From Verrucomicrobiota bacterium (GTDB lineage Bacteria; Verrucomicrobiota; Verrucomicrobiia; Limisphaerales; JADLHS01), in contig JAKQDQ010000018.1 of the NCBI GenBank assembly GCA_029573725.1, positions 124,001-188,000 of the forward strand: a stretch of DNA of 64,000 bases. Direction: 5' to 3'. A program made the position numbers and the translations under genes. Below the pieces are notes generated by a model. The model ran no database searches and had not been told where the DNA came from. It saw only the letters and a program-made list of their open reading frames with translations. Numbering within the stretch: position 1 is the first letter of the stretch; each line of letters opens with the position of its first letter. This document shows, in pieces, positions 51,607-60,574 of this stretch.

Positions 51607-52371
51607 ATGAATAAAGAACGCAAGCTGATTATCGCGGGCAACTGGAAGATGAACAAAACGGTCGCCGAGGCGTTGACGCTGGTGGACGACCTGAAGCGGG
51701 AGTTGGGCGGAGTGAAGGAGGTGGACCTTGTGGTCTGCCCGCCGTTCACGGCGCTGGAATCGGTCTCCCGGGCCGTGTTGGATTCCAACCTCAGGCTCGG
51801 CGCGCAGAACATGAGCGAACACAACGTGGGCGCCTACACCGGCGAAATCGCCGCCGTCATGCTCAAGGAGTTTTCCACGCGGTACGTCATCCTCGGGCAC
51901 AGCGAACGGCGCCAGTATTACCGGGAAACCGATGCTCTGGTGGCGCGCAAAGCGGCAGCAGCGCACACGGCCAATTTGAAGCCGATTATCTGCATCGGAG
52001 AGACGCTGGCCGAACGCGAAGCCGGCCGTACGGAGCAGATTTTGGCCACACAGGTGACCGGCAGCCTCGCGGGCCTGGCCGGCGAGCAAATGTTGGAAAC
52101 GACCCTGGCCTACGAGCCGGTCTGGGCCATCGGCACGGGCAAGACCGCCACAACCCAGCAGGCCCAGGAGGCCCACGCCTTCATCCGCAGCCTGCTGGTA
52201 AAACTGTTCGATGAAGCCATCGCCCGCAAGGTGCGGATTCAATACGGCGGCAGCGTTAAGCCCGGCAATGCCAGGGAGTTGATGAGCCAGCCGGACGTGG
52301 ATGGTGCATTGGTGGGAGGGGCGTCGCTGGAGGCGCGAAGTTTTGCTGACATCGTCAAGAATTCCATTTAA
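51607..52371 (+). CDS. tpiA: triosephosphate isomerase
   Basis: A 254-residue TIM barrel of normal length. It has GNWKMNKT with the active-site Asn/Lys, VILGHSERRQYY with the electrophilic His, AYEPVWAIGTGKTAT with the catalytic Glu, and the phosphate loop GGSVKPGNA. It interconverts dihydroxyacetone phosphate and glyceraldehyde 3-phosphate. It is in an operon with pgk upstream and secG 12 bp downstream. Confidence 0.98.
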   Translation: MNKERKLIIAGNWKMNKTVAEALTLVDDLKRELGGVKEVDLVVCPPFTALESVSRAVLDSNLRLGAQNMSEHNVGAYTGEIAAVMLKEFSTRYVILGHSERRQYYRETDALVARKAAAAHTANLKPIICIGETLAEREAGRTEQILATQVTGSLAGLAGEQMLETTLAYEPVWAIGTGKTATTQQAQEAHAFIRSLLVKLFDEAIARKVRIQYGGSVKPGNARELMSQPDVDGALVGGASLEARSFADIVKNSI

Positions 52372-52383
52372 GCTGACCGGAAT

Positions 52384-52788
52384 ATGGGTTTATTCATTGG
52401 ATTTTTGACGGCGATCCTGGTGCTCGATTGCCTGCTGTTGATCCTGCTGATTTTGGTGCAATTGCCCAAAAAGGAAGCGGGCGCGGGTCTTGCATTTGGC
52501 GGCGGCGCGGCGGATGCGCTGTTTGGCGCGGGGGCCGGCAATCCGCTGACGAAAATCACCAAATACTCCGCGGTGGCCTTCTTTGTTTTGTTGCTGGCCA
52601 TTTCATTGTTGCAGCGAGGCCATTACGGCAGTGATGCCGACAGTTTCCGCAGCGCAATGGAGCAGCAAAACCAGCAGGCGGCTGGTGCGGCAGCCACCAC
52701 CGTCGCTCCGGCGGTTGACGCGAAGGTGTTGACGGCCACCAACATTCCGGCCCCGGCGGTTGACACGACGAACGTCGCGCCCAAATAA
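52384..52788 (+). CDS. secG: preprotein translocase subunit SecG
   Basis: A 134-residue membrane protein with two helices (LTAILVLDCLLLILLILVQL and SAVAFFVLLLAISLLQRG), separated by the characteristic SecG loop PKKEAGAGLAFGGGAADALF. A Gln/Ala-rich hydrophilic tail follows. It assists SecYEG-mediated export. The pgk-tpiA-secG order is common in bacteria, which supports the call. Confidence 0.95.
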   Translation: MGLFIGFLTAILVLDCLLLILLILVQLPKKEAGAGLAFGGGAADALFGAGAGNPLTKITKYSAVAFFVLLLAISLLQRGHYGSDADSFRSAMEQQNQQAAGAAATTVAPAVDAKVLTATNIPAPAVDTTNVAPK

Positions 52789-52795
52789 TCGGGCG

Positions 52796-54532
52796 ATGAG
52801 CATCGCCGGCCGCGCCACCGCCAAACGACGGTGGGGGCGGTTTCTCCTTGATCTCCGGGCGCACCGCACCGCGCGGCGCGCGTGGGGTGGCGCCGCCGGG
52901 ATGGTTCTGGTCCTCCTGCTCAACGGATGTTTCCGGGCGGAGCCGCCGGCGGATGTGGTGATCGTCAACGGCAACGAACCGGAGTCGCTCGATCCGCAAA
53001 TTGTCACCGGCGTGTCGGAAATGCGTATCACCAAAGCGCTGTTCGACGGATTGATCCGCCTGGACCCTACCAATGCCGCCCCCATGCCCGGATTGGCCGA
53101 GCGCTGGGAGGTTTCCGCCGATGGAAAGATCTACACCTTTCATCTGCGCACCAACGCCGTGTGGTCCACCGGCGATCCCATCACGAGCGCGGATGTGGAA
53201 TGGTCCTGGTTTCGGGCGCTGGATCCCGCGACGGCCAGCGATTATGCGGGACAGTTGTTTGGGATTCGCAACGCGGAGAACTGGTATAACGGGGAGGTGA
53301 CCAACCGTGCCGCGGTGGGATTTCGCGCGGTGGATGCGCACACGTTTCAAGTGGAGTTGAATGTGCCGCTCGCCTTCTTCCTGGAGCTGTGCGCATTTCC
53401 CACGCTGGCGGTGCTGCCCCGTCGGACGATCGAGGCGCATGGGGACCGTTGGCTGCATGCCCGGCCGCTGCCCACCAGCGGCGCATTTACGCTCGAAGCG
53501 TGGCGTGTGAATGACAAGGTCCGGCTGCGCCGCAACCCGCGTTATTGGGACGTGGCGCATACCGCATCCGAGATTGTGGACGTGTTGCCGGTCAGCTCCC
53601 CGAACACGGCGCTCAACCTGTACGCCACCGGGGCGGCCGACATTGTTTGGGACAAGGACCTGGTGCCGGCGGAGTTGATGGATGCGCTGGTTGGCCGTCC
53701 GGATTTTCACAACTTCACCTATCTGGGCACGTATTTTTACCGGTTCAATGTGACCGAACCGCCGCTGAACGACGCGCGCGTGCGGCGGGCGTTTGCCCTG
53801 GCCACCGACAAGACCCGGCTCATCGGCAAATTGACCCGCGGCATCGGTCGTCCGGCGTCGCACTTCGTGCCAGACGGCGTCGCGCATTACAGTTCACCCC
53901 CCGGGCTGGGCTACGATCCCGAGGCGGCGCGCGCGGCTCTGGCCGCCGCCGGCTTCCCCGGAGGCTCCGGTTTTCCGCGCCTGACGTACACCTTTTTCGC
54001 CGCCTCCGGCGGCGCCAACCTGCATGGCAAAATTGCCGTGGAGCTGCAGCAGATGTGGCGGGAGGTGCTCGGGGTGGAAATTGAACTGCGCCAGATCGAG
54101 CGCAAGGTCTTCTACGCCTCGCAATCGAAACTGGATTACCAGATTTCCACGTCGAGCTGGATCGGTGATTACAACGACGCCAACACCTTTCTCGATCTGT
54201 TCCGTGGCGCCAGCGGCAACAATCGGACCGGCTGGAAGAACGCGCGCTACGACGCCTTGGTGGCTGCCGCCAACGCGGAGACGGATCCCACCAGGCGGGC
54301 GGGCCTGTTTCGCCAGGCGGAAACGATTCTGATCGCGGAGGAGGTGCCCATCGTGCCGGTCTATTTTTATCTCGGCTACAACTATTACGATGACCGGAAA
54401 ATTGGCGGGCTCTGGCCGAACATCCTGGATGAGCATCCCATCCAATTCATTTTCAAACGCCGGTCCCCCCATCCGCCGTCCGCCTCCGGCCGTCCGGAGA
54501 AGCGGGTCGGCAGGGCCGCCACCCGTTCCTAG
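52796..54532 (+). CDS. peptide ABC transporter substrate-binding lipoprotein (OppA-like)
   Basis: A 578-residue protein from ATG 52796, 7 bp after secG. An N-terminal basic region is followed by a lipobox LNGC. The SBP_bac_5 body shows VNGNEPESLDPQIVTGVSEM, LTKALF-type ITKALFDGLIRLD, LAERWEVSADGKIYTFHLR, and WSTGDPITSADVEWSWFRAL. It binds oligopeptides (or murein peptides) for import. The two permease genes follow directly. A long Ser/Pro/Arg C-terminal tail (RRSPHPPSASGRPEKRVGRA) is unusual for the family. Confidence 0.95.
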   Translation: MSIAGRATAKRRWGRFLLDLRAHRTARRAWGGAAGMVLVLLLNGCFRAEPPADVVIVNGNEPESLDPQIVTGVSEMRITKALFDGLIRLDPTNAAPMPGLAERWEVSADGKIYTFHLRTNAVWSTGDPITSADVEWSWFRALDPATASDYAGQLFGIRNAENWYNGEVTNRAAVGFRAVDAHTFQVELNVPLAFFLELCAFPTLAVLPRRTIEAHGDRWLHARPLPTSGAFTLEAWRVNDKVRLRRNPRYWDVAHTASEIVDVLPVSSPNTALNLYATGAADIVWDKDLVPAELMDALVGRPDFHNFTYLGTYFYRFNVTEPPLNDARVRRAFALATDKTRLIGKLTRGIGRPASHFVPDGVAHYSSPPGLGYDPEAARAALAAAGFPGGSGFPRLTYTFFAASGGANLHGKIAVELQQMWREVLGVEIELRQIERKVFYASQSKLDYQISTSSWIGDYNDANTFLDLFRGASGNNRTGWKNARYDALVAAANAETDPTRRAGLFRQAETILIAEEVPIVPVYFYLGYNYYDDRKIGGLWPNILDEHPIQFIFKRRSPHPPSASGRPEKRVGRAATRS

Positions 54533-54535
54533 GTC

Positions 54536-55450
54536 ATGTACTTTTTGAAACGCATTTTGTGGCTGATTCCGTTGTTGTTGGTGGTGAGCGGCGTCTGTTT
54601 TGCGTTGCTGCGCCTGACGCCGGGTTCGCCGTTTGACCGGGAGCGGCGTCCGGCTTCGCCGGAGATCGAGCGCCAGATTGCCGCCAAGTACCATCTCGAT
54701 GAACCGGTGTGGAAGCAATACGGCCGTTTTTTGCGCGACCTGCTGCGGGGGGACTTCGGGCCGTCGTTGAAGTACCGCAACCACACGGTGAACGATTTGA
54801 TCCGGCAAGGGTTGCCGGTTTCCATGTCGCTGGGGGCGCTGGCCTTCTGCCTGGCGCTGGGCATTGGGCTGCCGGTCGGCTGTTATACGGCGCTGCGCCG
54901 GGGGCGCTGGGGGGATTACGTGGGCAGCCTGTATGCGCTGCTCATGGTTTGTGTGCCGGTTTTCGTGCTGGCGCCGTTGCTGGTGATGTTTCTGGCGGTG
55001 CGCTGGCATTGGTTTCCGGTGGCGTTATGGGGATCGGTGCGGCACGCCGTGCTGCCGGTGCTGGCGTTGGGATTGTTCTATTCGGGGCGCGTGGCCCGCC
55101 TGATGCGGGAGGGTTTGTTGAACACGATGCACGCGGAATTTATCAAGACGGCGCGCGCCAAGGGGTTGAGCGAAACTGCGGTGTTGTTGCGGCATGGTTT
55201 GCGTCCGGCGCTGCTGCCGGTCGTTTCGTATGCCGGTCCCATGCTGGCGGATCTGTTGACCGGTTCATTTGTGGTGGAGACCATCTTCCAGATTCCCGGC
55301 CTCGGGGCGGCATTCCTCAACGGTTTTTTGAATCGCGATTACAGTTTGGTGCTTGGATTGGTCATGCTATATGCCGTGCTGCTGGTGTTTCTGAACCTTG
55401 CGGTGGACTTCATCTACACACTGCTCGATCCGCGGGTGAAGTATGAGTGA
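54536..55450 (+). CDS. peptide ABC transporter permease (OppB-like)
   Basis: A 304-residue permease with six helices. N-terminal MYFLKRILWLIPLLLVVSGV starts the family pattern, and the EAA motif reads EFIKTARAKGLSETAVLLRHGLRPA-like before GSFVVETIFQIPGLGAAFLN. It starts 3 bp after the binding protein gene and overlaps the next permease by 8 bp. Confidence 0.96.
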   Translation: MYFLKRILWLIPLLLVVSGVCFALLRLTPGSPFDRERRPASPEIERQIAAKYHLDEPVWKQYGRFLRDLLRGDFGPSLKYRNHTVNDLIRQGLPVSMSLGALAFCLALGIGLPVGCYTALRRGRWGDYVGSLYALLMVCVPVFVLAPLLVMFLAVRWHWFPVALWGSVRHAVLPVLALGLFYSGRVARLMREGLLNTMHAEFIKTARAKGLSETAVLLRHGLRPALLPVVSYAGPMLADLLTGSFVVETIFQIPGLGAAFLNGFLNRDYSLVLGLVMLYAVLLVFLNLAVDFIYTLLDPRVKYE

Positions 55451-56369
55451 GGGGCAAGGGACCACGCCATTGAGTCCGGGGCGGCGTGCGTGGCGCCGCT
55501 TCCGGCAGCATCGCATCGCCGTGGCCAGCGCCTGGTTTCTCCTGTGCGTCATCGGCTTTGCTGTTGTTTATCCTCCGCTGGCGCGCTACGGGCCCAACGA
55601 GCTTTCCGCCGCGCAGTTCGCGCCGCCCAGTGCCGCGCATTGGCTGGGCACGGATGTGCACGGGCGCGACCTGCTGGTGCGGCTCTGTCATGGTGCGCGC
55701 ATTTCGCTGTTGGTGGGGGTGGCGGGAGCGGGCGTGTGCCTGGTGATGGGCGTGGTCTGGGGCGCGGTGGCGGGTTATTGGGGCGGGCGCGTGGACAGCG
55801 TCATGATGCGCGCGGTGGATGTGCTTTACTGCGTGCCTTCCATCATTTTGGCCATTGTTCTGATGGCCGTGCTTGAACCGGTCTTCCGTCGCTGGCTGGA
55901 CGCCTGGCATTGTACCAAAACGCCGGCGCTGGCCCGTCTGGGCGTGTTGTTTCTGGCATTGGGGGCGGTGTCCTGGTTGACCATGGCGCGCGTGGTCCGG
56001 GGACAGGTGTTGTCCCTGCGTTCCCGGGCTTTTGTGGATGCGAGCCGGGTGCTGGGCGCATCTCCCGTCTGGATTTTACGCCGGCACATTGTACCCAACG
56101 TGCTGGGCGTGGTGATTGTTTATCTTACGCTGGCGCTTCCCGGGATTGTGCTGGCGGAATCCTTTCTGAGCTTTTTGGGCATCGGAGTGCAAATGCCGCT
56201 GGCGAGCTGGGGCTCATTGCTTGCCGAGGGCACGGAGCAGATCAATCCCATCCGGATTTACTGGTGGCTGCTGGTGTATCCCGGCGGCCTGTTGGTGGCC
56301 ACGCTGCTGGCGTTGAATTTTCTGGGGGACGGGCTGCGTGATGCCTGGGACATCCGCCGGGACAGCTGA
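55443..56369 (+). CDS. peptide ABC transporter permease (OppC-like)
   Basis: A 308-residue permease. It has the OppC-type N-terminus (GRRAWRRFRQHRIAVASAWF), the periplasmic HWLGTDVHGRDLLVRLCHGA segment that marks DppC/OppC proteins, EAA motif FVDASRVLGASPVWILRRHI, and the end FLGDGLRDAWDIRRDS. A roughly 30-residue loop (RRWLDAWHCTKTPALARLG) lies after the third helix. No ATPase gene follows; the next genes are on the other strand. Confidence 0.96.
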   Translation: MSEGQGTTPLSPGRRAWRRFRQHRIAVASAWFLLCVIGFAVVYPPLARYGPNELSAAQFAPPSAAHWLGTDVHGRDLLVRLCHGARISLLVGVAGAGVCLVMGVVWGAVAGYWGGRVDSVMMRAVDVLYCVPSIILAIVLMAVLEPVFRRWLDAWHCTKTPALARLGVLFLALGAVSWLTMARVVRGQVLSLRSRAFVDASRVLGASPVWILRRHIVPNVLGVVIVYLTLALPGIVLAESFLSFLGIGVQMPLASWGSLLAEGTEQINPIRIYWWLLVYPGGLLVATLLALNFLGDGLRDAWDIRRDS

Positions 56370-56464
56370 ACGGCGCAGCCCGGCTGGCCTGCCGCCGCTG
56401 TTGGGACCCGCCGGTCCCGCCGCGTTGACGGGGAACGGGGGACGTCCGGTGTGCCGGCCGCGGC

Positions 56465-57130
56465 TCAATGACCGAGGTATTTGAGCGTGGCTTCCGTCCG
56501 GCTGTGGACGTGCAGTTTGTCGTAAATGGTGCGCACGTAGCTGCGCACGGTTTCGAAACTGATGCCGAGCAGGCCGGCAATTTCCTTGTAGGCGTGGCCC
56601 TTGGCCAGCAAGGCGAGCACTTGTTCTTCACGTTCCGTGAGGGTGTTGACCTCCGGGGCGCGCTGCGGCACTGCCGGCACCTGGTTGATTTCCTGGAAAA
56701 ACCGCACGACCCGCCTGGCGATCTGGCGGGACATGGGCGCGCCGCCTTCGGTGATCTCGCGGATGGCTTCCAGCAATTTTTCCTTGGGCGTGCGTTTGAG
56801 CAGGTAACCCGTCGCGCCGGCCTGCAGCGATTTGAAAATCTGTTCGCTGTCATCGTAAACGGTCAGCATCAACACCGGCACGTCCGGGGCAACCGATTTC
56901 AACCGGCGGACACATTCGGTGCCGAGCATGCCCGGCATGTTGATGTCCATCAGGACCACGTCGGGGCGGTTGCCGGGGATGTGTTTGAGCGCCGTCAGGC
57001 CATCCGGGTAGGCGGCGCGACATTGGAAGCCCGGCGAGCTGTCAATCATGCGCGCCAGGCTGGAACGAATCCCGGCGTCATCCTCCACCACGGCCACTTG
57101 AATTTTCTTTGCCACGCGCGGCTTATTCAT
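56465..57130 (-). CDS. NarL/LuxR-type response regulator
   Basis: A 221-residue regulator from ATG 57130. The receiver domain has VAVVEDDAGIRSSL, phospho-acceptor Asp in VVLMDINMPG and LLKRTPKEKL. The C-terminal LuxR-type HTH reads LTEREEQVLALLAKGHAYKE, IAGLLGISFETVRSYVRTIY and DKLHVHSRTEATLKYL. It is the cognate partner of the kinase encoded 37 bp upstream on the same strand. It converges on the OppABC-like genes. Target genes are not identifiable here. Confidence 0.96.
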   Translation of the reverse strand: MNKPRVAKKIQVAVVEDDAGIRSSLARMIDSSPGFQCRAAYPDGLTALKHIPGNRPDVVLMDINMPGMLGTECVRRLKSVAPDVPVLMLTVYDDSEQIFKSLQAGATGYLLKRTPKEKLLEAIREITEGGAPMSRQIARRVVRFFQEINQVPAVPQRAPEVNTLTEREEQVLALLAKGHAYKEIAGLLGISFETVRSYVRTIYDKLHVHSRTEATLKYLGH

Positions 57131-57167
57131 AAGTTTCCCGGTCGTAAAATGCCATCCCACATAGATG

Positions 57168-60100
57168 TTAGGAGCGGGGGCCGGCCGGGGTGGCGCTGCC
57201 GGTCACGCTGAAGCACAGGCGGACCCGCGCGCCCTGTCCGGGGGTGGTGACGAAGGTGGCCTGTCCGCCGCATTCGGCCAGGCGCGAGGTGATGTTGCCC
57301 AGTCCATTTCCGCCCGGCGGAAGCTTGTGCGCGTCGAATCCGCGCCCGTTGTCCTCAATTTCCACCTGCACCTGTGTGCCTTGGAGTTTCAAGCGCAACC
57401 AGACCTCGGAGGCGCCCGAATGTTTGAGCACGTTGTTGCAGACCTCCTTGATCGCCAGAAAAACGCTGTGCCGCAGGTCGGCGCGCAACGGCAGGTGCGG
57501 CAGTTCCTCCGGCAGGTCATGCCAGCAGCGGATCTTGGTCCCTTCAAAACATTCGTCGGCAAAGCGCCCGATGTATTCAGCGAAACGTGGCAGATTGTCG
57601 TTGCGCGGATTGGTGGCCCAGACAATTTCATCCAGGCCCTGGACCGCGGCGCGGACCTGATCGCCAATCCGGCCGAATTGTTCCCGCACCGCCGGGGCCT
57701 CGTTCTCGTCCTGGCCGACATCGCTCAGGATGGAAACCCGGGTGAGGATGCCGCCGATGTGATCGTGCATGTCCTGGGAGATGCGGAGGCGTTCGCGCGC
57801 CACGGCATTTTGCAGTTCCAGCAGGGCCAGACGCTGTTGGTAGCGCTGCCGCACCAGGGCCGAGACGCCCGCCACCAGCAACCCCGAGAAAAGCAGCCCG
57901 AGCAACAGGCGGAACCACCCCGTCTCCCAAAACCACGGCAACACCGTGGCGCGCAGCACCACTTCCTGCGGACTCCAAACTCCCGCGGAGTTGCAGGCGG
58001 TGACGTGGAATTCGTATTTCCCGGGACGCAAGGGATTGTACCGGGCCACGCGGCGTGTGTCGGCCTCGACCCAGTCGCTGTCCACGGGAAGCAGTTTGAA
58101 ACGAAAGCGCACGCGCTCGGGGGAGCGAAAGCTCAGCCCGGTGTATTGAAATTCACAATCGCGTCGGCCGGCGGGGATGGTCACGGTGGGCGGCGTGTCC
58201 CCGCCCGATGTCCGGTCGGGGGGTTGGATGGGAATGATCTGGCGATCGGCCCGCACTTCCTCGAACAGCACTTTCGGGGGCACCGAGTCGTACGCCTGAT
58301 GGCGGGGGTCAATCACCACCACCCCTTTGACGGTGGCAAAGGCCAGCGAGCCCGAGCGCAGCCGGCAGGCCGCCGGCGAGGAGCCGCCGGTGCATTCTTC
58401 CGCGAGCATGCCGGCGTTTCGACCAAAGGCTTGCGGATGCAGAAAGGTGCGCCGGCCGGCCGCCAGTTCGTCCAGTTCAAACCGATTCACCCGGAAGATG
58501 CCGCGATTGCAGCCCAGCCAGAGATCCCCCTGGTCATCCTCGAGAATCTGCGAAATCGTGTCATCGTCCAGTCCTTGCTGAATGCTGAAACTTTGAAACC
58601 GGCCATTTTGCAGCCGGACCAATCCCGCGCCGCCCGTGCCGATCCAGAGCACGCCGTCGGCGCTGCGATGCAGGGCGCGTACGTGGCTGCACGGCAGACC
58701 ATCCCTGGCGGTGAAAGTGGTGACCTGATCGGCGAGCAGACGGCTCAATCCGCCCGCCAACGAGCCGACCCACAAGGAGCCGTCGGGCTCTTCGGAAAAG
58801 CTGGTGATGGCGCCCCGCCCCAGGGGGTATGGCAGAACTTCAGTTTGCGCACCGCGCATCCGGACGACTTTACCTTGAGAGGTTCCGATCCAGATTGCTC
58901 CGGTGTGGCTTTCCAGCAGGGCTGATACGGTCGTGCTAGCCAGCCACGCGGGAGTTTGCGAGGGGGGCGTCCAGGTTTGTGGGGTGCTGGTGAAGGCGGC
59001 GACCAGGCGGTCGTCCTGCCAGCAAAGCAGGCTGTTCACGCCGCCCCACCAGAGGCGACCGTCGCGTGTCGGCAGAATGGTCTCCACAAACGGATAAAAG
59101 GCGTTGTAAGGTGCATTGGTGAGTGGTTGAAGCCGCCCGGATTCCGAGCGGTACAGTCCGCCGCCGGTGGTTCCCACCCACAGCTGACCATCGGCCGTTT
59201 CCGCCACGGAACGCACATAATCATTGGTCAAACCGGCCTCCACACCCAGCGTGATCAGTTTGCTCGTCGTCAGCCGGTCCAGGCCCGAAGTGCGGTGGCC
59301 GATCCACAGATTGCCCTCACGATCCACCTGAAGTGAACGGATCGCCCGGTCCGCAAGCCGGGTCTGGTGCGGAATGGGATGAAAGCGTTCCTCCTTGAAA
59401 TAATAGAGTCCCGCATCGAGGGATCCTGCCCAGAGCACTCCGTCATTGTCCTCCGCCAGGCTTGTCACGTAGGCGAAGGGCACCCCGGCGGTTTGATCGT
59501 AGCGCTTCCAGGTGCCGTCCGGATGGCGGCAGAGGATCTTGCCGTTGCCGATCCCGGCCCAGAGCCGGCCGTGCTGATCCTCCAGCAGGCAGTAGGGGAC
59601 AATACTGGTATCCGGCGCGGGACCGACTTCCCGCGTCAGCGCGCCATTGTCCCAGGCATAAAGTTCGTTGGCGGTCGCAATCCAGATGGTGCCCTGCCGC
59701 GACTTCAACAACGTGCGAATGTAGTTCTGCGGCAGGGCCGTCAGGGTCGGATGGTGTCTCAGCCGGTGTTGATCCCACTGCAGCAAGCCTTCGCTTGAAC
59801 CGGCCCAGAGACGTCCCTGCGGATCGGTGAGGATGCTGGTGATGGTTTCGTCGCCGGAGAGGCCTTCGCTGGGGATCGGTTCAATGCGTCCCGAACGCAT
59901 GCGGCACAGGCCCCCATTGATCGTCCCGATCCATAGGTTGCCCGCGTTGTCCTCGAACAGGGAGCGCACCTGCAGATTGGGCAGCCCGTCCGCCAGCCCA
60001 AAAACTTTGAAACGGACGCCATCAAAGCGCGCCAGCCCCGCCAGGGTGCCGAGCCAGAGGTAACCTTCACGGGTCTGGAGGATGCTCGTCACGGTGTTTT

Positions 60101-60281
60101 GTGGCAGGCCGGCCTCAGTGCCCCAGGTCCGGATGACAAACACCGGTTCCGGGTTGAACCAGTTGGTGGAAGCCGCCGCAGGCCGCGGCGGGCCGCACCA
60201 GACACCCAGCCAGCAACTGACGACGCCCAGGAACATTGCCCAGCGGGACCGGTGAAAGCCCCGCGCCCCCCTCCGGTTCAT
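57168..60281 (-). CDS. propeller-sensor histidine kinase (Reg_prop, Y_Y_Y, HisKA_3)
   Basis: A 1037-residue protein from ATG 60281, with a signal segment (WAMFLGVVSCWLGVWCG). About 700 residues follow as two seven-bladed propellers of ligand-sensor (Reg_prop) repeats of the form ILTDPQGRLWAGSSEGLLQW. A Y_Y_Y domain (YTGLSFRSPERVRFRFKLLP, GKYEFHVTACNSAGVWSPQE) precedes one membrane helix (RLLLGLLFSGLLVAGVSALV). The cytoplasmic kinase has HisKA_3 DMHDHIGGILTRVSIL and an HATPase domain with NVLKHSG and DNGRGFD. This is the architecture of hybrid-type polysaccharide sensors, but without a fused regulator. The LuxR-type gene downstream is the likely partner. Confidence 0.95.
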   Translation of the reverse strand: MNRRGARGFHRSRWAMFLGVVSCWLGVWCGPPRPAAASTNWFNPEPVFVIRTWGTEAGLPQNTVTSILQTREGYLWLGTLAGLARFDGVRFKVFGLADGLPNLQVRSLFEDNAGNLWIGTINGGLCRMRSGRIEPIPSEGLSGDETITSILTDPQGRLWAGSSEGLLQWDQHRLRHHPTLTALPQNYIRTLLKSRQGTIWIATANELYAWDNGALTREVGPAPDTSIVPYCLLEDQHGRLWAGIGNGKILCRHPDGTWKRYDQTAGVPFAYVTSLAEDNDGVLWAGSLDAGLYYFKEERFHPIPHQTRLADRAIRSLQVDREGNLWIGHRTSGLDRLTTSKLITLGVEAGLTNDYVRSVAETADGQLWVGTTGGGLYRSESGRLQPLTNAPYNAFYPFVETILPTRDGRLWWGGVNSLLCWQDDRLVAAFTSTPQTWTPPSQTPAWLASTTVSALLESHTGAIWIGTSQGKVVRMRGAQTEVLPYPLGRGAITSFSEEPDGSLWVGSLAGGLSRLLADQVTTFTARDGLPCSHVRALHRSADGVLWIGTGGAGLVRLQNGRFQSFSIQQGLDDDTISQILEDDQGDLWLGCNRGIFRVNRFELDELAAGRRTFLHPQAFGRNAGMLAEECTGGSSPAACRLRSGSLAFATVKGVVVIDPRHQAYDSVPPKVLFEEVRADRQIIPIQPPDRTSGGDTPPTVTIPAGRRDCEFQYTGLSFRSPERVRFRFKLLPVDSDWVEADTRRVARYNPLRPGKYEFHVTACNSAGVWSPQEVVLRATVLPWFWETGWFRLLLGLLFSGLLVAGVSALVRQRYQQRLALLELQNAVARERLRISQDMHDHIGGILTRVSILSDVGQDENEAPAVREQFGRIGDQVRAAVQGLDEIVWATNPRNDNLPRFAEYIGRFADECFEGTKIRCWHDLPEELPHLPLRADLRHSVFLAIKEVCNNVLKHSGASEVWLRLKLQGTQVQVEIEDNGRGFDAHKLPPGGNGLGNITSRLAECGGQATFVTTPGQGARVRLCFSVTGSATPAGPRS

Positions 60282-60574
60282 CCTGCGGGCGGCCGCGCCG
60301 GCGCCAGGCAGGGAAACGACAGCGGGTGAGCGAATGGGCGCGGCTTCACCTGCGGTTCGGGTTCCCAAGCATCGTTGCCGCAGCGGGATCACGCCGGGAT
60401 TTTATCCAATCCGCCATCGGTGTGACAAATGCTCATTTGTCCGGCTGCGGGACGGCTCGGTTTCCGGGCGGACAGGGAGAACCGGCGACGGGCGGACGTT
60501 TGCCGCCGGCCGGGGCTCCGGCAATTGAAAATCTTGATTTCATCCCGGACGGTGCTGTGGCTAAATGAGCGCGC
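60282..60574. other. 293-bp intergenic region between divergent genes
   Basis: The divergent promoters of the kinase (minus) and argB (plus) must lie here. No clear boxes or structured RNA are seen. The ATG at 60565 opens another frame that overlaps argB and is not believed. Confidence 0.4.
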
